Below, one piece after another: positions 1-6,673 of a DNA stretch of 6,883 nucleotides. This stretch comes from Nitrospirota bacterium (GTDB lineage: Bacteria; Nitrospirota; UBA9217). The translations under genes were made by a program, and so were the position numbers. Numbering within the stretch: the first letter of the stretch is position 1; the number at the start of each line of letters is the position of its first letter. The stretch spans positions 1 to 6,883 of the forward strand of contig JAJYKN010000072.1 of NCBI GenBank assembly GCA_021788515.1, written 5' to 3'. A model generated the notes under the pieces. It was not told the origin of the DNA and searched no databases. It worked only from the letters and a program-made list of their open reading frames with translations.

Positions 1-1148
1 AACTGCTGATTGCCAAGCCGACGTCGCCGGGAAATGTCGTTCCTGTCCGCGAGATCGCGGGGCTCAAGGTGGATCAGGCCATCGTCGGCAGCAGCGTGAA
101 CTCATCGTTCCGGGACCTGATGGTCGCGGCCCGGATGCTCGAAAACAGGCGGGTCCATCCTAACACATCTTTTCATGTAAACCCGGGAAGCCGCCAGGTG
201 CTCGAAAACGTGTACCAGGCAGGCGGGCTCCTTTCGTTTCTCACCTCGGGCACGCGCGTGCACGAGCCGGGGTGCCAGGGCTGCATCGGCATGGGCCAGG
301 CGCCGGGCACGGGTGAAGTAAGCCTGCGCACTTTTCCCCGGAACTTTCCGGGCAGGAGCGGGACCAAGGACGACAAGGTCTACCTCTGCTCTCCCGAGAC
401 CGCGACGGCAGCGGCCCTCAAGGGAGTTATCATTGATCCCCGGGATCTGGCAAAGGAGATGGCCTATCCCGCTGTCTCGGACCCGAAGGAATACCTGATC
501 GACGAAAAGTCTATCGTCTTCCCGTCCGAGGAGCTCAGGAAAACCGAGATCATCCGCGGGCCGAACATCAAGCCGCTCCCCGTGCTTGAGCCGCTTCCGG
601 ACACGCTTAAGGCGGAGGTTGTATTGAAAGTGGGAGACAACATGTCCACGGACGGCATCATGCCCGCGGGAAACCGCGTGCTGCCCTTCCGTTCGAACAT
701 CGAAGCGCTTTCCGAATTCGTATTCTCGCAGGTGGCCCCCGATTTCGCGAAAGAAAGCAAAGCGCGCGGCTCCGTGATCGTCGTGGGCGGCGAGAACTAT
801 GGTCAGGGATCGAGCCGGGAGCATGCGGCCCTGGCGCCCCGGTTTCTGGGCGTGCGGGCCAAGATCGTGAAGAGCTTTGCCCGGATCCATAAATCCAACC
901 TCTGCAACTTCGGCATTCTGCCGCTCGTGTTCAAGGACCCGAAGGACTATGATAAACTCAGCAAGGGGACCAGGGTTGTATTCCGGGACGTTAAAAAAAG
1001 GATCGAGCAAGGAGAGCGGGAGATCCCGATCGAGGTGGACGGCGAAGTAATCATGACGATCCTGGATGTGTCGGAACGCCAGCGCAAGCATCTGCTTGCC
1101 GGCGGGATGCTGAATTTCGTGAAGAAGGAACTGCTTGTGGAAGCTTAG
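1..1148 (+). CDS. acn: Aconitate hydratase, short 'Aquifex-type', 5'-truncated by window edge
   Basis: This enzyme would interconvert citrate and isocitrate in the TCA cycle, using a [4Fe-4S] cluster in the cytoplasm. The frame is open from the left edge (first full codon at base 3) to TAG at 1146-1148, giving 381 visible residues; the real start is outside the window. Counting from base 3, the visible part holds the end of the catalytic core and the whole swivel domain. The CxxC cluster ligands are at residues 91 and 94 (PGCQGC). The arginines of PRNFPGR are at 113 and 118, the substrate arginine of LPFR at 230, and the GSSREH active-site motif near 270-272. Two oddities stand out. The usual GSCTN motif reads GSSVN, so the first cluster cysteine is serine 31. 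A cysteine appears at 129 in LCSPE, where mitochondrial aconitase has threonine. The overall sequence and the apparent size suggest the short family seen in Aquifex and deltaproteobacteria rather than AcnA or AcnB. Homoaconitase or isopropylmalate isomerase is less likely next to citrate synthase. Confidence 0.9.
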   Translation, partial: LLIAKPTSPGNVVPVREIAGLKVDQAIVGSSVNSSFRDLMVAARMLENRRVHPNTSFHVNPGSRQVLENVYQAGGLLSFLTSGTRVHEPGCQGCIGMGQAPGTGEVSLRTFPRNFPGRSGTKDDKVYLCSPETATAAALKGVIIDPRDLAKEMAYPAVSDPKEYLIDEKSIVFPSEELRKTEIIRGPNIKPLPVLEPLPDTLKAEVVLKVGDNMSTDGIMPAGNRVLPFRSNIEALSEFVFSQVAPDFAKESKARGSVIVVGGENYGQGSSREHAALAPRFLGVRAKIVKSFARIHKSNLCNFGILPLVFKDPKDYDKLSKGTRVVFRDVKKRIEQGEREIPIEVDGEVIMTILDVSERQRKHLLAGGMLNFVKKELLVEA

Positions 1149-1156
1149 AATCTTTC

Positions 1157-1249
1157 AGGAGAAAGGGGGAATCTGGAGAAAGGGAGAAAAGGCGGTCTTC
1201 GTTCTTTATCTTTTATCCCCCTTTCGCCTTTCCTTTCCCCATTTCTCCT
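1157..1249. repeat. Imperfect purine/pyrimidine inverted repeat between aconitase and citrate synthase genes
   Basis: The plus strand is almost all purine from 1157 to 1194 and almost all pyrimidine from about 1198 to 1250. The outer arms AGGAGAAAGGGG (1157-1168) and CCCCATTTCTCCT (1237-1249) pair with one bulged base. An inner segment (AAAGGCG near 1188-1194 with CGCCTTT near 1225-1231) also pairs. The 10-mer GGAGAAAGGG occurs twice, at 1158-1167 and 1175-1184. It could fold as a long hairpin in the transcript, so weak termination or transcript stabilisation is possible. There is no clean GC stem followed by a T-run, so I do not call it a terminator. It may instead be a dispersed repeat copy. 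Confidence 0.55.
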
Positions 1250-1284
1250 TATAGATTTGCTTCTGTACCTAAAAAATAGTTGCT

Positions 1285-1292
1285 AAGGAAGG
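1285..1292 (+). promoter_or_regulatory. Ribosome binding site of citrate synthase
   Basis: AAGGAAGG ends 5 bases before ATG 1298. This spacing supports ATG 1298 over the in-frame TTG at 1280, which lies upstream of this site and has no Shine-Dalgarno sequence of its own. Confidence 0.7.
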
Positions 1293-1297
1293 TTGCC

Positions 1298-2515
1298 ATG
1301 ATTGCAAAAGCAGAAAAAGAACTCAAGCAGGAAAAACCTGAGGAAATAAAAACAAAGAACATCGGCTTGCGGGGCGTGAAGATAGCGGACACAAGGATCT
1401 CCGACGTGGACGGCGAGAACGGCATCCTGATCTACCGGGGGTACCGGATCGAAGAACTGGCGAAATATTCCACCTTCGAGGAGACCGCCTACCTCCTGCT
1501 CCATGACGCGCTCCCCAGTGCGGAGGAACTCGCCGACTTTTCGCGCAGGCTCGTGGATTCACGGCGCTTGCCCGATTTCGTGCTGGAGAACCTGAAGCAC
1601 CTGCCGCAGCAGGCCCTGCCCATGGACGTGCTCCAGGCGTCGATTCCCATGCTCGCGATGGCCGATCCGATTTTGACGATGGAAACGAGGGAAGCGAACC
1701 TGTCGAAGGCTGTCCGGCTCATTGCCCGTGTTCCCGGGGTCGTGGCCTCCTGGCAAAGGATACGGCAGGGACTGGAGCCGCTCCCTTCGGACGACGGACT
1801 TTCCCATGCCGGGAACTTTCTCTGGCAGCTGAGCGGCAGAAAGCCCGATCCCGAGACGGCGAAATATATCGATACGGCGCTGGTGCTCCATGCGGACCAT
1901 TCCTTCAACGCATCGACCTTCGCGTGCCGCGAAGTGGTCTCGACGCAGGCGCACATGTACGCCGGCGTGGCCGCGGGAGTGGGCGCCCTTTCCGGAAGCC
2001 TGCACGGCGGCGCCAATGCGCAGGTCATGAAGATGCTCATGGAGCTGCAGAATGAGAAGGACGTGGCAGGCTGGGTGAAAAAACAGCTCGACGGCGGACA
2101 AAAGATCATGGGCATGGGCCATGCCGTGTACAAGACGACTGATCCCCGCGCAAAATTCCTGAAAGAGATGGGAAAACGGCTGGGCGAGAAGCTCGGACAG
2201 GAGCAGTGGCACCGGCTCTCCACGGAGATCGAGGAAACGGCCGTTTCCGAGTTCGAGAAGCGGGGTAAGACCACCATTAAGCCGAACGTGGACTTTTACA
2301 GCGCCCCGGTCTACTACCTGATGGGCATCCCGCAGGACCTGATGACGCCGGTCTTTGCCGTGGCCCGGGTTGCCGGCTGGACCGCTCACATTATCGAGGA
2401 AAAGTTCGGCGATGCCCAGGGGAAACCAGCGCTCTATCGCCCGTCGTCGGAATATATCGGCAATTACTGCGGCAGGACAGGATGCAGTTATGAGCCTGTT
2501 GAGAAGAGGAAATGA
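1298..2515 (+). CDS. gltA: Citrate synthase, short (type II-like) form
   Basis: Condenses oxaloacetate with acetyl-CoA to give citrate, the entry step of the TCA cycle, in the cytoplasm. Started at ATG 1298 behind a good Shine-Dalgarno, it gives 405 residues. That is slightly longer than the roughly 370-390 of short bacterial and archaeal citrate synthases because of a charged, Lys/Glu-rich N-terminal tail of about 25 residues. The small-domain start GLRGVKIADT and the segment IYRGYRIEEL are typical. The catalytic triad is intact: His236 in GSLHGGAN, His275 in GMGHAVYK and Asp332 in NVDFYS. The segment HADHSFNAS near the middle is also typical of the family. It lies 149 bases after aconitase on the same strand and acts one step before it. 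The close relative 2-methylcitrate synthase cannot be excluded by motifs alone, but no prpB- or prpD-like gene is visible, and the aconitase neighbour favours citrate synthase. Confidence 0.92.
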   Translation: MIAKAEKELKQEKPEEIKTKNIGLRGVKIADTRISDVDGENGILIYRGYRIEELAKYSTFEETAYLLLHDALPSAEELADFSRRLVDSRRLPDFVLENLKHLPQQALPMDVLQASIPMLAMADPILTMETREANLSKAVRLIARVPGVVASWQRIRQGLEPLPSDDGLSHAGNFLWQLSGRKPDPETAKYIDTALVLHADHSFNASTFACREVVSTQAHMYAGVAAGVGALSGSLHGGANAQVMKMLMELQNEKDVAGWVKKQLDGGQKIMGMGHAVYKTTDPRAKFLKEMGKRLGEKLGQEQWHRLSTEIEETAVSEFEKRGKTTIKPNVDFYSAPVYYLMGIPQDLMTPVFAVARVAGWTAHIIEEKFGDAQGKPALYRPSSEYIGNYCGRTGCSYEPVEKRK

Positions 2516-2619
2516 AAAATTCAATTAAAAATTAAGAATTAGTAAGTTACGAATTAAAATCTACCCAAAACGGCAAGAATATTGTGAAAACGGAATTTTA
2601 GAAATCGAGGAGGACGGGG
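2516..2619. other. AT-rich spacer between citrate synthase and SSADH genes
   Basis: The first 45 bases (about 2516-2560) are nearly pure A/T with repeated AATTA and GAATT words (GAATT at 2536-2540 and 2551-2555). The simple sequence begins immediately after the citrate synthase stop. It resembles the low-complexity spacer repeats seen in many environmental genomes. I see no convincing promoter pair or terminator; a promoter for the next gene could be hidden here but cannot be fixed by eye. Confidence 0.4.
2607..2613 (+). promoter_or_regulatory. Ribosome binding site for the upstream start of the SSADH gene
   Basis: GAGGAGG ends 6 bases before ATG 2620, a near-ideal site. A second Shine-Dalgarno-like run, AAAGGGGTGA at 2701-2710, lies 5 bases before the in-frame ATG 2716. 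Two starts are therefore credible. Confidence 0.6.
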
Positions 2620-4122
2620 ATGGCAGGGAAAAAGGAAAAGATCGAGAACAGGAAGCTGGGAACATTACGGGCCAGAACGAAAAATCTCGTCCCCCCGAAA
2701 AAAGGGGTGAAGAACATGAAAACAGCCATGGTAAAACATAAACCGGAGCAAAGATCGACGCGGGTCCTGTCGATCAATCCCTACACCGAAGAGGTAATGA
2801 AAAAGTACGCGCTCATGAGCACGGTGGAATTGAACGGGCAGGTGGGCGAGTCCCGGGCGGCTTTTATGAAGTGGCGCGCTGTTCCTGTTGCGGACCGGGC
2901 GGCATTGATGGCGAAGCTGGCAACGGTGCTGCGCGCGGAGAAGCGGAACTATGCCGAGCTCATCACCAAGGAGATGGGCAAGCCCATCAAAGAGGCGCTT
3001 GCGGAGGTCGAGAAGTGCGCCGTGCTTGCGGACTACTATGCTGCGAACGCGGAGCAGTTCCTGAAGCCCGAGGAGATCAGGACTGAGGCAAAGAAGAGCT
3101 ACGTCATGTACCAGCCCCTCGGCCTCGTGCTTGCGGTCATGCCCTGGAACTTCCCGTTCTGGCAGGTGATCCGGTTCGCAGTGCCGGCGCTTGTCGCAGG
3201 GAACGTGGCGCTTTTGAAGCACGCGTCGAACGTACCCATGACCGCGATTGCGATCGAGGAGGCTTTTACCAGGGCCGGTTTCCCGGACAACGTATTCAAG
3301 ACCCTGCTGATCGATGCGCAGCAGGCGCTCAGGCTCATTGACGACGACATGGTGGACGCGGTCTCGCTCACGGGCAGCAACAAGGCTGGCGAGGACATCG
3401 GCGCCCATGCCGGCAGAATGATCAAGAAGGTCGTGCTCGAACTCGGCGGTTCGGACCCGTACATAGTGCTCGACGATGCGGACGTGGAAAAAGCGGGCAG
3501 AACTGCGGCAAATGCGCGTATGATCAATACGGGCCAGAGCTGCATTGCCGCAAAGCGGTTCATCGTGATGGAGGCCGCGGCGGAAGCGTTCACAAAGCAC
3601 TTCCTGGCGCGGCTCGGGGAAATGAAACTCGGCGATCCCATGGATGAGACCACCGACATCGGCACCGTGGCAAGGAAGGACATCCTCGACGGTCTGAAGG
3701 AGCAGCTCCGGGACGCGAAGGCAAAAGGCGCAACCGTGCTGACCAGCGGCCAGACGTTTGCCAAGGGGCTTTTCTTCACGCCCAGCATCGTCCTGAACGC
3801 CAAGCCGGGCATGAAGGTCCTGAGCGAGGAGGTTTTCGGACCGATCGCGCCGATCATCGTTGTGAAGAGCGAGGATGAGGCAATACAGGTTGCGAACGAC
3901 ACCCAGTTCGGCCTGGGAGCGGCTGTGTGGAGCCGGAACATTGAGCGGGCTGAACGGATCGCGGGACGGATCGAGGCCGGGACCGTAACGATCAACGATA
4001 TGGTGAAGTCCGATCCGCGACTCCCCTTCGGCGGGGTGAAGAAGTCCGGCGTGGGAAGGGAAATGTCGCACCATGGGCTGAAGGAGTTCGTGAACGTCAA
4101 GACAATCGTGGTAAGGGAATAA
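2620..4122 (+). CDS. gabD: NAD(P)-dependent succinate-semialdehyde dehydrogenase family protein
   Basis: Aldehyde dehydrogenase superfamily. The likely reaction is oxidation of succinic semialdehyde to succinate with NAD(P)+, in the cytoplasm. From ATG 2620 it is 500 residues; from ATG 2716 it is 468, closer to the roughly 455-465 of the Sad/GabD1 subgroup it resembles. The family domain begins at SINPYTEE near residue 50. Key residues are all present: Asn177 in PWNFPFW, the NAD-binding LKHASNVP and SLTGSNKAG, Glu274 in LELGGSDP (general base) and the catalytic Cys308 in NTGQSC. The C-terminal PFGGVKKSGVGRE is typical of the superfamily. The first 32 residues are Lys/Arg-rich, low in complexity and have no family counterpart that I recognise. 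The next gene downstream is a ThDP decarboxylase, which fits a pathway making succinic semialdehyde from 2-oxoglutarate. Another small aldehyde as substrate is possible, because the exact specificity of aldehyde dehydrogenases is hard to read from motifs. Confidence 0.82.
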   Translation: MAGKKEKIENRKLGTLRARTKNLVPPKKGVKNMKTAMVKHKPEQRSTRVLSINPYTEEVMKKYALMSTVELNGQVGESRAAFMKWRAVPVADRAALMAKLATVLRAEKRNYAELITKEMGKPIKEALAEVEKCAVLADYYAANAEQFLKPEEIRTEAKKSYVMYQPLGLVLAVMPWNFPFWQVIRFAVPALVAGNVALLKHASNVPMTAIAIEEAFTRAGFPDNVFKTLLIDAQQALRLIDDDMVDAVSLTGSNKAGEDIGAHAGRMIKKVVLELGGSDPYIVLDDADVEKAGRTAANARMINTGQSCIAAKRFIVMEAAAEAFTKHFLARLGEMKLGDPMDETTDIGTVARKDILDGLKEQLRDAKAKGATVLTSGQTFAKGLFFTPSIVLNAKPGMKVLSEEVFGPIAPIIVVKSEDEAIQVANDTQFGLGAAVWSRNIERAERIAGRIEAGTVTINDMVKSDPRLPFGGVKKSGVGREMSHHGLKEFVNVKTIVVRE

Positions 4123-4135
4123 CGGTGAGAGTATG

Positions 4136-4296
4136 GCCACGGAGTCGCCGAGGCACGGAGAAAAGAAAAGTTTTTTGATACTAATAAATTGTCTGGTTAT
4201 GATTAACTTTGATTATTTGTTTTAGTTTTTTGATTATAATCATTCAGCATAAGTTAGAATCAAAAGCATTTCTCAGTGTCTCGGCGTCTCCGTGGC
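4136..4296. repeat. 161-base element with 28-base inverted terminal arms around an AT-rich core
   Basis: The left arm (4136-4163, beginning GCCACGGAG and ending GGAGAAA) matches the reverse complement of the right arm (4269-4296, TTTCTCAG...CCGTGGC) at 25 of 28 positions. The core of about 105 bases is very AT-rich and contains an exact 11-base direct repeat, AGTTTTTTGAT, at 4169-4179 and 4224-4234. The arms look like the 'CACGGAG...GAGAAA' dispersed repeats common between genes in deltaproteobacterial, Nitrospirota and similar genomes. The layout, inverted ends around AT-rich filler with no coding capacity, is MITE-like or like two dispersed-repeat copies in opposite orientation. No clear target-site duplication is seen at its edges. 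Confidence 0.75.
4231..4242. promoter_or_regulatory. Palindrome TGATTATAATCA containing a TATAAT box (weak promoter or operator candidate)
   Basis: TGATTATAATCA is a perfect 12-base palindrome. It includes TATAAT at 4235-4240, about 80 bases before the ThDP gene. The only TTGA-type -35 candidate (TTGATT, 4209-4214) sits 20 bases upstream, which is too far for a good sigma-70 pair. In a core this AT-rich, such a match can arise by chance. Confidence 0.25.
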
Positions 4297-4309
4297 AAAT
4301 TTTTTGTTC

Positions 4310-4315
4310 AGGAGA
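4310..4315 (+). promoter_or_regulatory. Ribosome binding site of the ThDP enzyme gene
   Basis: AGGAGA ends 5 bases before ATG 4321. It fixes this start in preference to an upstream in-frame GTG at 4276, which lies inside the right arm of the inverted repeat and would add 15 residues encoded by repeat sequence. Confidence 0.7.
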
Positions 4316-4320
4316 ATTTC

Positions 4321-5955
4321 ATGAAAGCATCGGACCTGTTCGTACGGCAGCTGGAGGAGGAAGGCGTTGAATACATCTTCGGCCTGCCCGGCGAGGAGAA
4401 CCTCGATTTCCTCGAGTCCCTCCGCACGTCGAAGATCAAGCTCGTCGTCACCCGCCACGAACAGACCGCCGCGTTCATGGCCGCCACCTACGGCAGGCTG
4501 ACGGGAAAAGCGGGCGTCTGCTTCTCGACGCTGGGACCCGGGGCCACGAACCTGATGACCGGCGTGGCCCACGCCCAGCTGATCGGAGCGCCGCTCGTGT
4601 CCATCTCGGGGCAGAAGGCCGTGCGCGGGAACCGGCAGGCCCGGTTCCAGCTTATCGATGTCGTGAGCATGATGCGGCCGATCACGAAAGACGCGGTTTA
4701 CCTCATCGATCCGGGCGCCATCCCGACGGTGGTGCGAAACGCCTTCAAGCTCGCCCAGGCTGAGCGGCCGGGGGCCGTGCATATCGAGCTGCCGGAGGAC
4801 GTATCGGAAAGCGAGACCGGCGCCGGTGTGCAGAAACGCGGCCTGGTGCGCAGGCCCGCGCCCGATGCCAAGGCGCTCTTGCGGGCGGCGGAGCTGATCA
4901 ACCAGTCCAAGAACCCGCTCATCATCCTGTCGTCAGGCGCAAACCGCAATTTGATCTCCCGCCAGTTGATGCAGTTCATAGAAAAAACGGGCATTCACGC
5001 GGTCCATACCCAGATGGGAAAAGGCGTGCTTTCCGACGCGTCGCCGTACAGCCTGTTCGCCACGGGCATTCACCGGCGCGACTACGTCAACTGCGGCATC
5101 GACCGCGCCGACCTTATCATCACGATCGGGTACAATATCGTCGAGTATCCGCCCTACGTCTGGAACGCCGGCCTCGATAAGAAGATCATCAATATCGATT
5201 TTACCGAAGCGGAGGTCGACCGGTACTATGACCCGGACATCGAGGTGATCGGCGATATTTCCTGCTCGCTCCGCCAGCTGGGCGAACTGGTTACGGCGAG
5301 GAAGAACGGCGAGACCTTCAAAGCCATCCGGGAATTTCTGGACAGGAAACTTTCGCTCGATTTCAAAAAGCAGTATCCTCCGACGCCCGTGGAAGTCGTG
5401 TCGCACGTGCGGGAGGTGCTGTCGCACGAGGATATTCTCACCCTGGACAACGGGATCTACAAGCTGTGGTTTTCAAGACTGTACCGGACGTGCAAACCCA
5501 ACACCTTTCTGCTCGACAATGCCCTGGCAACCATGGGGGCCGGGCTTCCCTCCGCTATTGCCGCCAAGATGGTGAGACCCGACCGGAACGTGCTCGCTGT
5601 CGTGGGCGACGGAGGGTTCATGATGAACTCCCGGGAGCTCGAAACAGCGCTTCGGTACAAGGTCCCGCTCGTTATCCTGCTCCTGAACGACAATGCCTTC
5701 GGGTTCATCAAGTGGGAACAGCAGGCCAAGGGATTTGAAAATTTCGGCCTGGAGTATGGGAACCCCGACTTCGTGAAGTACGCTGAAAGCTATGGGGCCG
5801 TGGGCATGCGGGTAGGCAAGGGCGACAATTTGTCGGAAATGCTGCGCAAGGCGTTTTCTCTCAACACCGTAGTCCTGATCGAGTGTCCCATCGATTACTC
5901 CGTGAATTACGAGACCTTTTCCCGGGAGTTGGCGAACATCGTGTGTACCATGTGA
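4321..5955 (+). CDS. ThDP-dependent 2-oxoacid decarboxylase / acetolactate-synthase-like enzyme, candidate 2-oxoglutarate decarboxylase
   Basis: This is a 544-residue enzyme with the three-part layout of the ThDP decarboxylase/acetolactate synthase family: an N-terminal Pyr domain (about 1-170), a central domain (about 190-320) and a C-terminal PP domain (about 360-530). The catalytic glutamate is Glu47 in TRHEQ. The ThDP/Mg motif runs from GDG at 429-431 to NDN at 456-458. FGLPGEENL near residue 20 and GKAGVCFSTLGPG near 60 resemble, from memory, the cyanobacterial proteins annotated ilvB and later shown to be 2-oxoglutarate decarboxylases. They resemble biosynthetic acetohydroxyacid synthases less. 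No ilvN or ilvC lies beside it. Its immediate upstream neighbour is an SSADH, the partner of 2-oxoglutarate decarboxylase in that bypass. The expected reaction is 2-oxoglutarate to succinic semialdehyde plus CO2. Family membership is certain. The substrate is inferred; catabolic acetolactate synthase or another 2-oxoacid decarboxylase remains possible. Confidence 0.85.
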   Translation: MKASDLFVRQLEEEGVEYIFGLPGEENLDFLESLRTSKIKLVVTRHEQTAAFMAATYGRLTGKAGVCFSTLGPGATNLMTGVAHAQLIGAPLVSISGQKAVRGNRQARFQLIDVVSMMRPITKDAVYLIDPGAIPTVVRNAFKLAQAERPGAVHIELPEDVSESETGAGVQKRGLVRRPAPDAKALLRAAELINQSKNPLIILSSGANRNLISRQLMQFIEKTGIHAVHTQMGKGVLSDASPYSLFATGIHRRDYVNCGIDRADLIITIGYNIVEYPPYVWNAGLDKKIINIDFTEAEVDRYYDPDIEVIGDISCSLRQLGELVTARKNGETFKAIREFLDRKLSLDFKKQYPPTPVEVVSHVREVLSHEDILTLDNGIYKLWFSRLYRTCKPNTFLLDNALATMGAGLPSAIAAKMVRPDRNVLAVVGDGGFMMNSRELETALRYKVPLVILLLNDNAFGFIKWEQQAKGFENFGLEYGNPDFVKYAESYGAVGMRVGKGDNLSEMLRKAFSLNTVVLIECPIDYSVNYETFSRELANIVCTM

Positions 5956-6073
5956 TTGCGCATCATTGTCAAGAAACAATTAAGTCATCCCTTAGACAAT
6001 TAAGATTGCAAGGAAGAGCTCCTGAGATTAACCACAATGATGGTGCCACATGATATTGATTTTATCCACGGAT
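5956..6073. other. Spacer after the ThDP enzyme gene
   Basis: No gene is visible here. The 9-base word ACAATTAAG occurs at 5976-5984 and 5996-6004, a direct repeat with 20-base spacing. No GC-rich hairpin followed by a T-run is seen, so the end of the metabolic transcript is not marked by a recognisable terminator. Confidence 0.3.
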
Positions 6074-6298
6074 TTAATTTGCCTGTGTTGGATACAACTC
6101 CGGGAAAAACCATCCCGCAGCATGGATAGGAAAACCCAACTTTACCTCTCCCTTTGGAGAATCCGAAACCAGCAATCCCAAGAGATTTCTTTCGGCGCGC
6201 TCTTTCAACTCCGAGGCCAGGATAATCTCCCCGCGCAATGACACACCATGCACCAGAACCTCTTGAAGCATCCGGGACGCTTCGGACCGAGGCGGTTC
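6074..6298 (-). pseudogene. Remnant of a Fic-family protein C-terminus
   Basis: On the minus strand, 74 codons ending in TAA at 6076-6074 read like the winged-helix tail found in one class of Fic-family (AMP-transferase-type) proteins. The segments are EASRMLQEVLVHG, RGEI, ERAERNLLG, then LLVSDSPKGEVKLGFP and WFFPELYP. From memory, intact relatives have several more residues between the ERxxRNLL helix and LLVSDSPKG, so a small internal deletion is likely. Upstream on the same strand (6299-6505) the frame stays open, but the residues are Ser/Pro/Lys-rich and I see no Fic catalytic HPFxxGNGR motif in any frame before 6684. The catalytic domain is therefore missing, and this is best read as a decayed end of a former gene. 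The identification is by recalled family pattern only. Confidence 0.55.
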
Positions 6299-6593
6299 TT
6301 TTTTTCGCGATGAACCGGGGATCTGCCCCTGTCGCGCAGATCGAAAATCAGGTTTGGATGATGACGAGGTCGGGGGTTTGCAAGGACTGCTCATAAGATT
6401 GAAACAGGCAATTATTTCCAAATCTAAGAACTCGTTAAGTCCTTCCTGAACTATGCACTTTCGGCCAGACGAACCCATGTGCAATTTTGAAGTGGTATTC
6501 TGCAAGCATTTTCATCACGCGTCGGTCTCTTCTTGCGGTATATTGCGGATAGCTGTGGGATTTTGTGAATAGCAGAGTGCCCGAGAAACGGCT

Positions 6594-6599
6594 TATAAT
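6594..6599 (+). promoter_or_regulatory. Possible -10 box for the radical SAM gene
   Basis: TATAAT lies 84 bases before the GTG start. No good -35 box is found at 16-18 bases; TTGTGA at 6563-6568 is 25 bases away. It is a weak candidate, given only because it is the best match in the upstream region. Confidence 0.2.
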
Positions 6600-6673
6600 A
6601 AAGATCGGGGAATCCGGGGTATATAAATCCTTGAAGAGCCTCTTCGAGGTGGAAGAGAACACATAGATGGATT

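Noticed and set aside
102..1091. Long minus-strand open frame antisense to aconitase
   Set aside because: It is an antisense shadow. The plus strand encodes recognisable aconitase motifs throughout.
2665..4140. Very long minus-strand open frame antisense to the SSADH gene
   Set aside because: It is a shadow of GC-rich codon use in the plus-strand gene. It is rich in His, Arg and Leu without family motifs, while the plus strand has full catalytic motifs.
4276..4320. Upstream GTG start that would extend the ThDP enzyme by 15 residues
   Set aside because: It lies in the inverted-repeat arm and has no Shine-Dalgarno. ATG 4321 has AGGAGA at the right spacing and begins at the conserved family start.
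6062..6070. TTATCCACG, one base off the DnaA box TTATCCACA
   Set aside because: It is a single site with no cluster, no dnaA or dnaN neighbour, and it overlaps the Fic-remnant stop region. Chance is enough to explain it.
6050..6241. Plus-strand 63-residue open frame
   Set aside because: It is antisense to the Fic-tail remnant, has no Shine-Dalgarno and no recognisable motif.
6320..6342. Perfect 7-base hairpin considered as a terminator
   Set aside because: No T-run follows on either side, and it lies in degenerate sequence away from any gene end.
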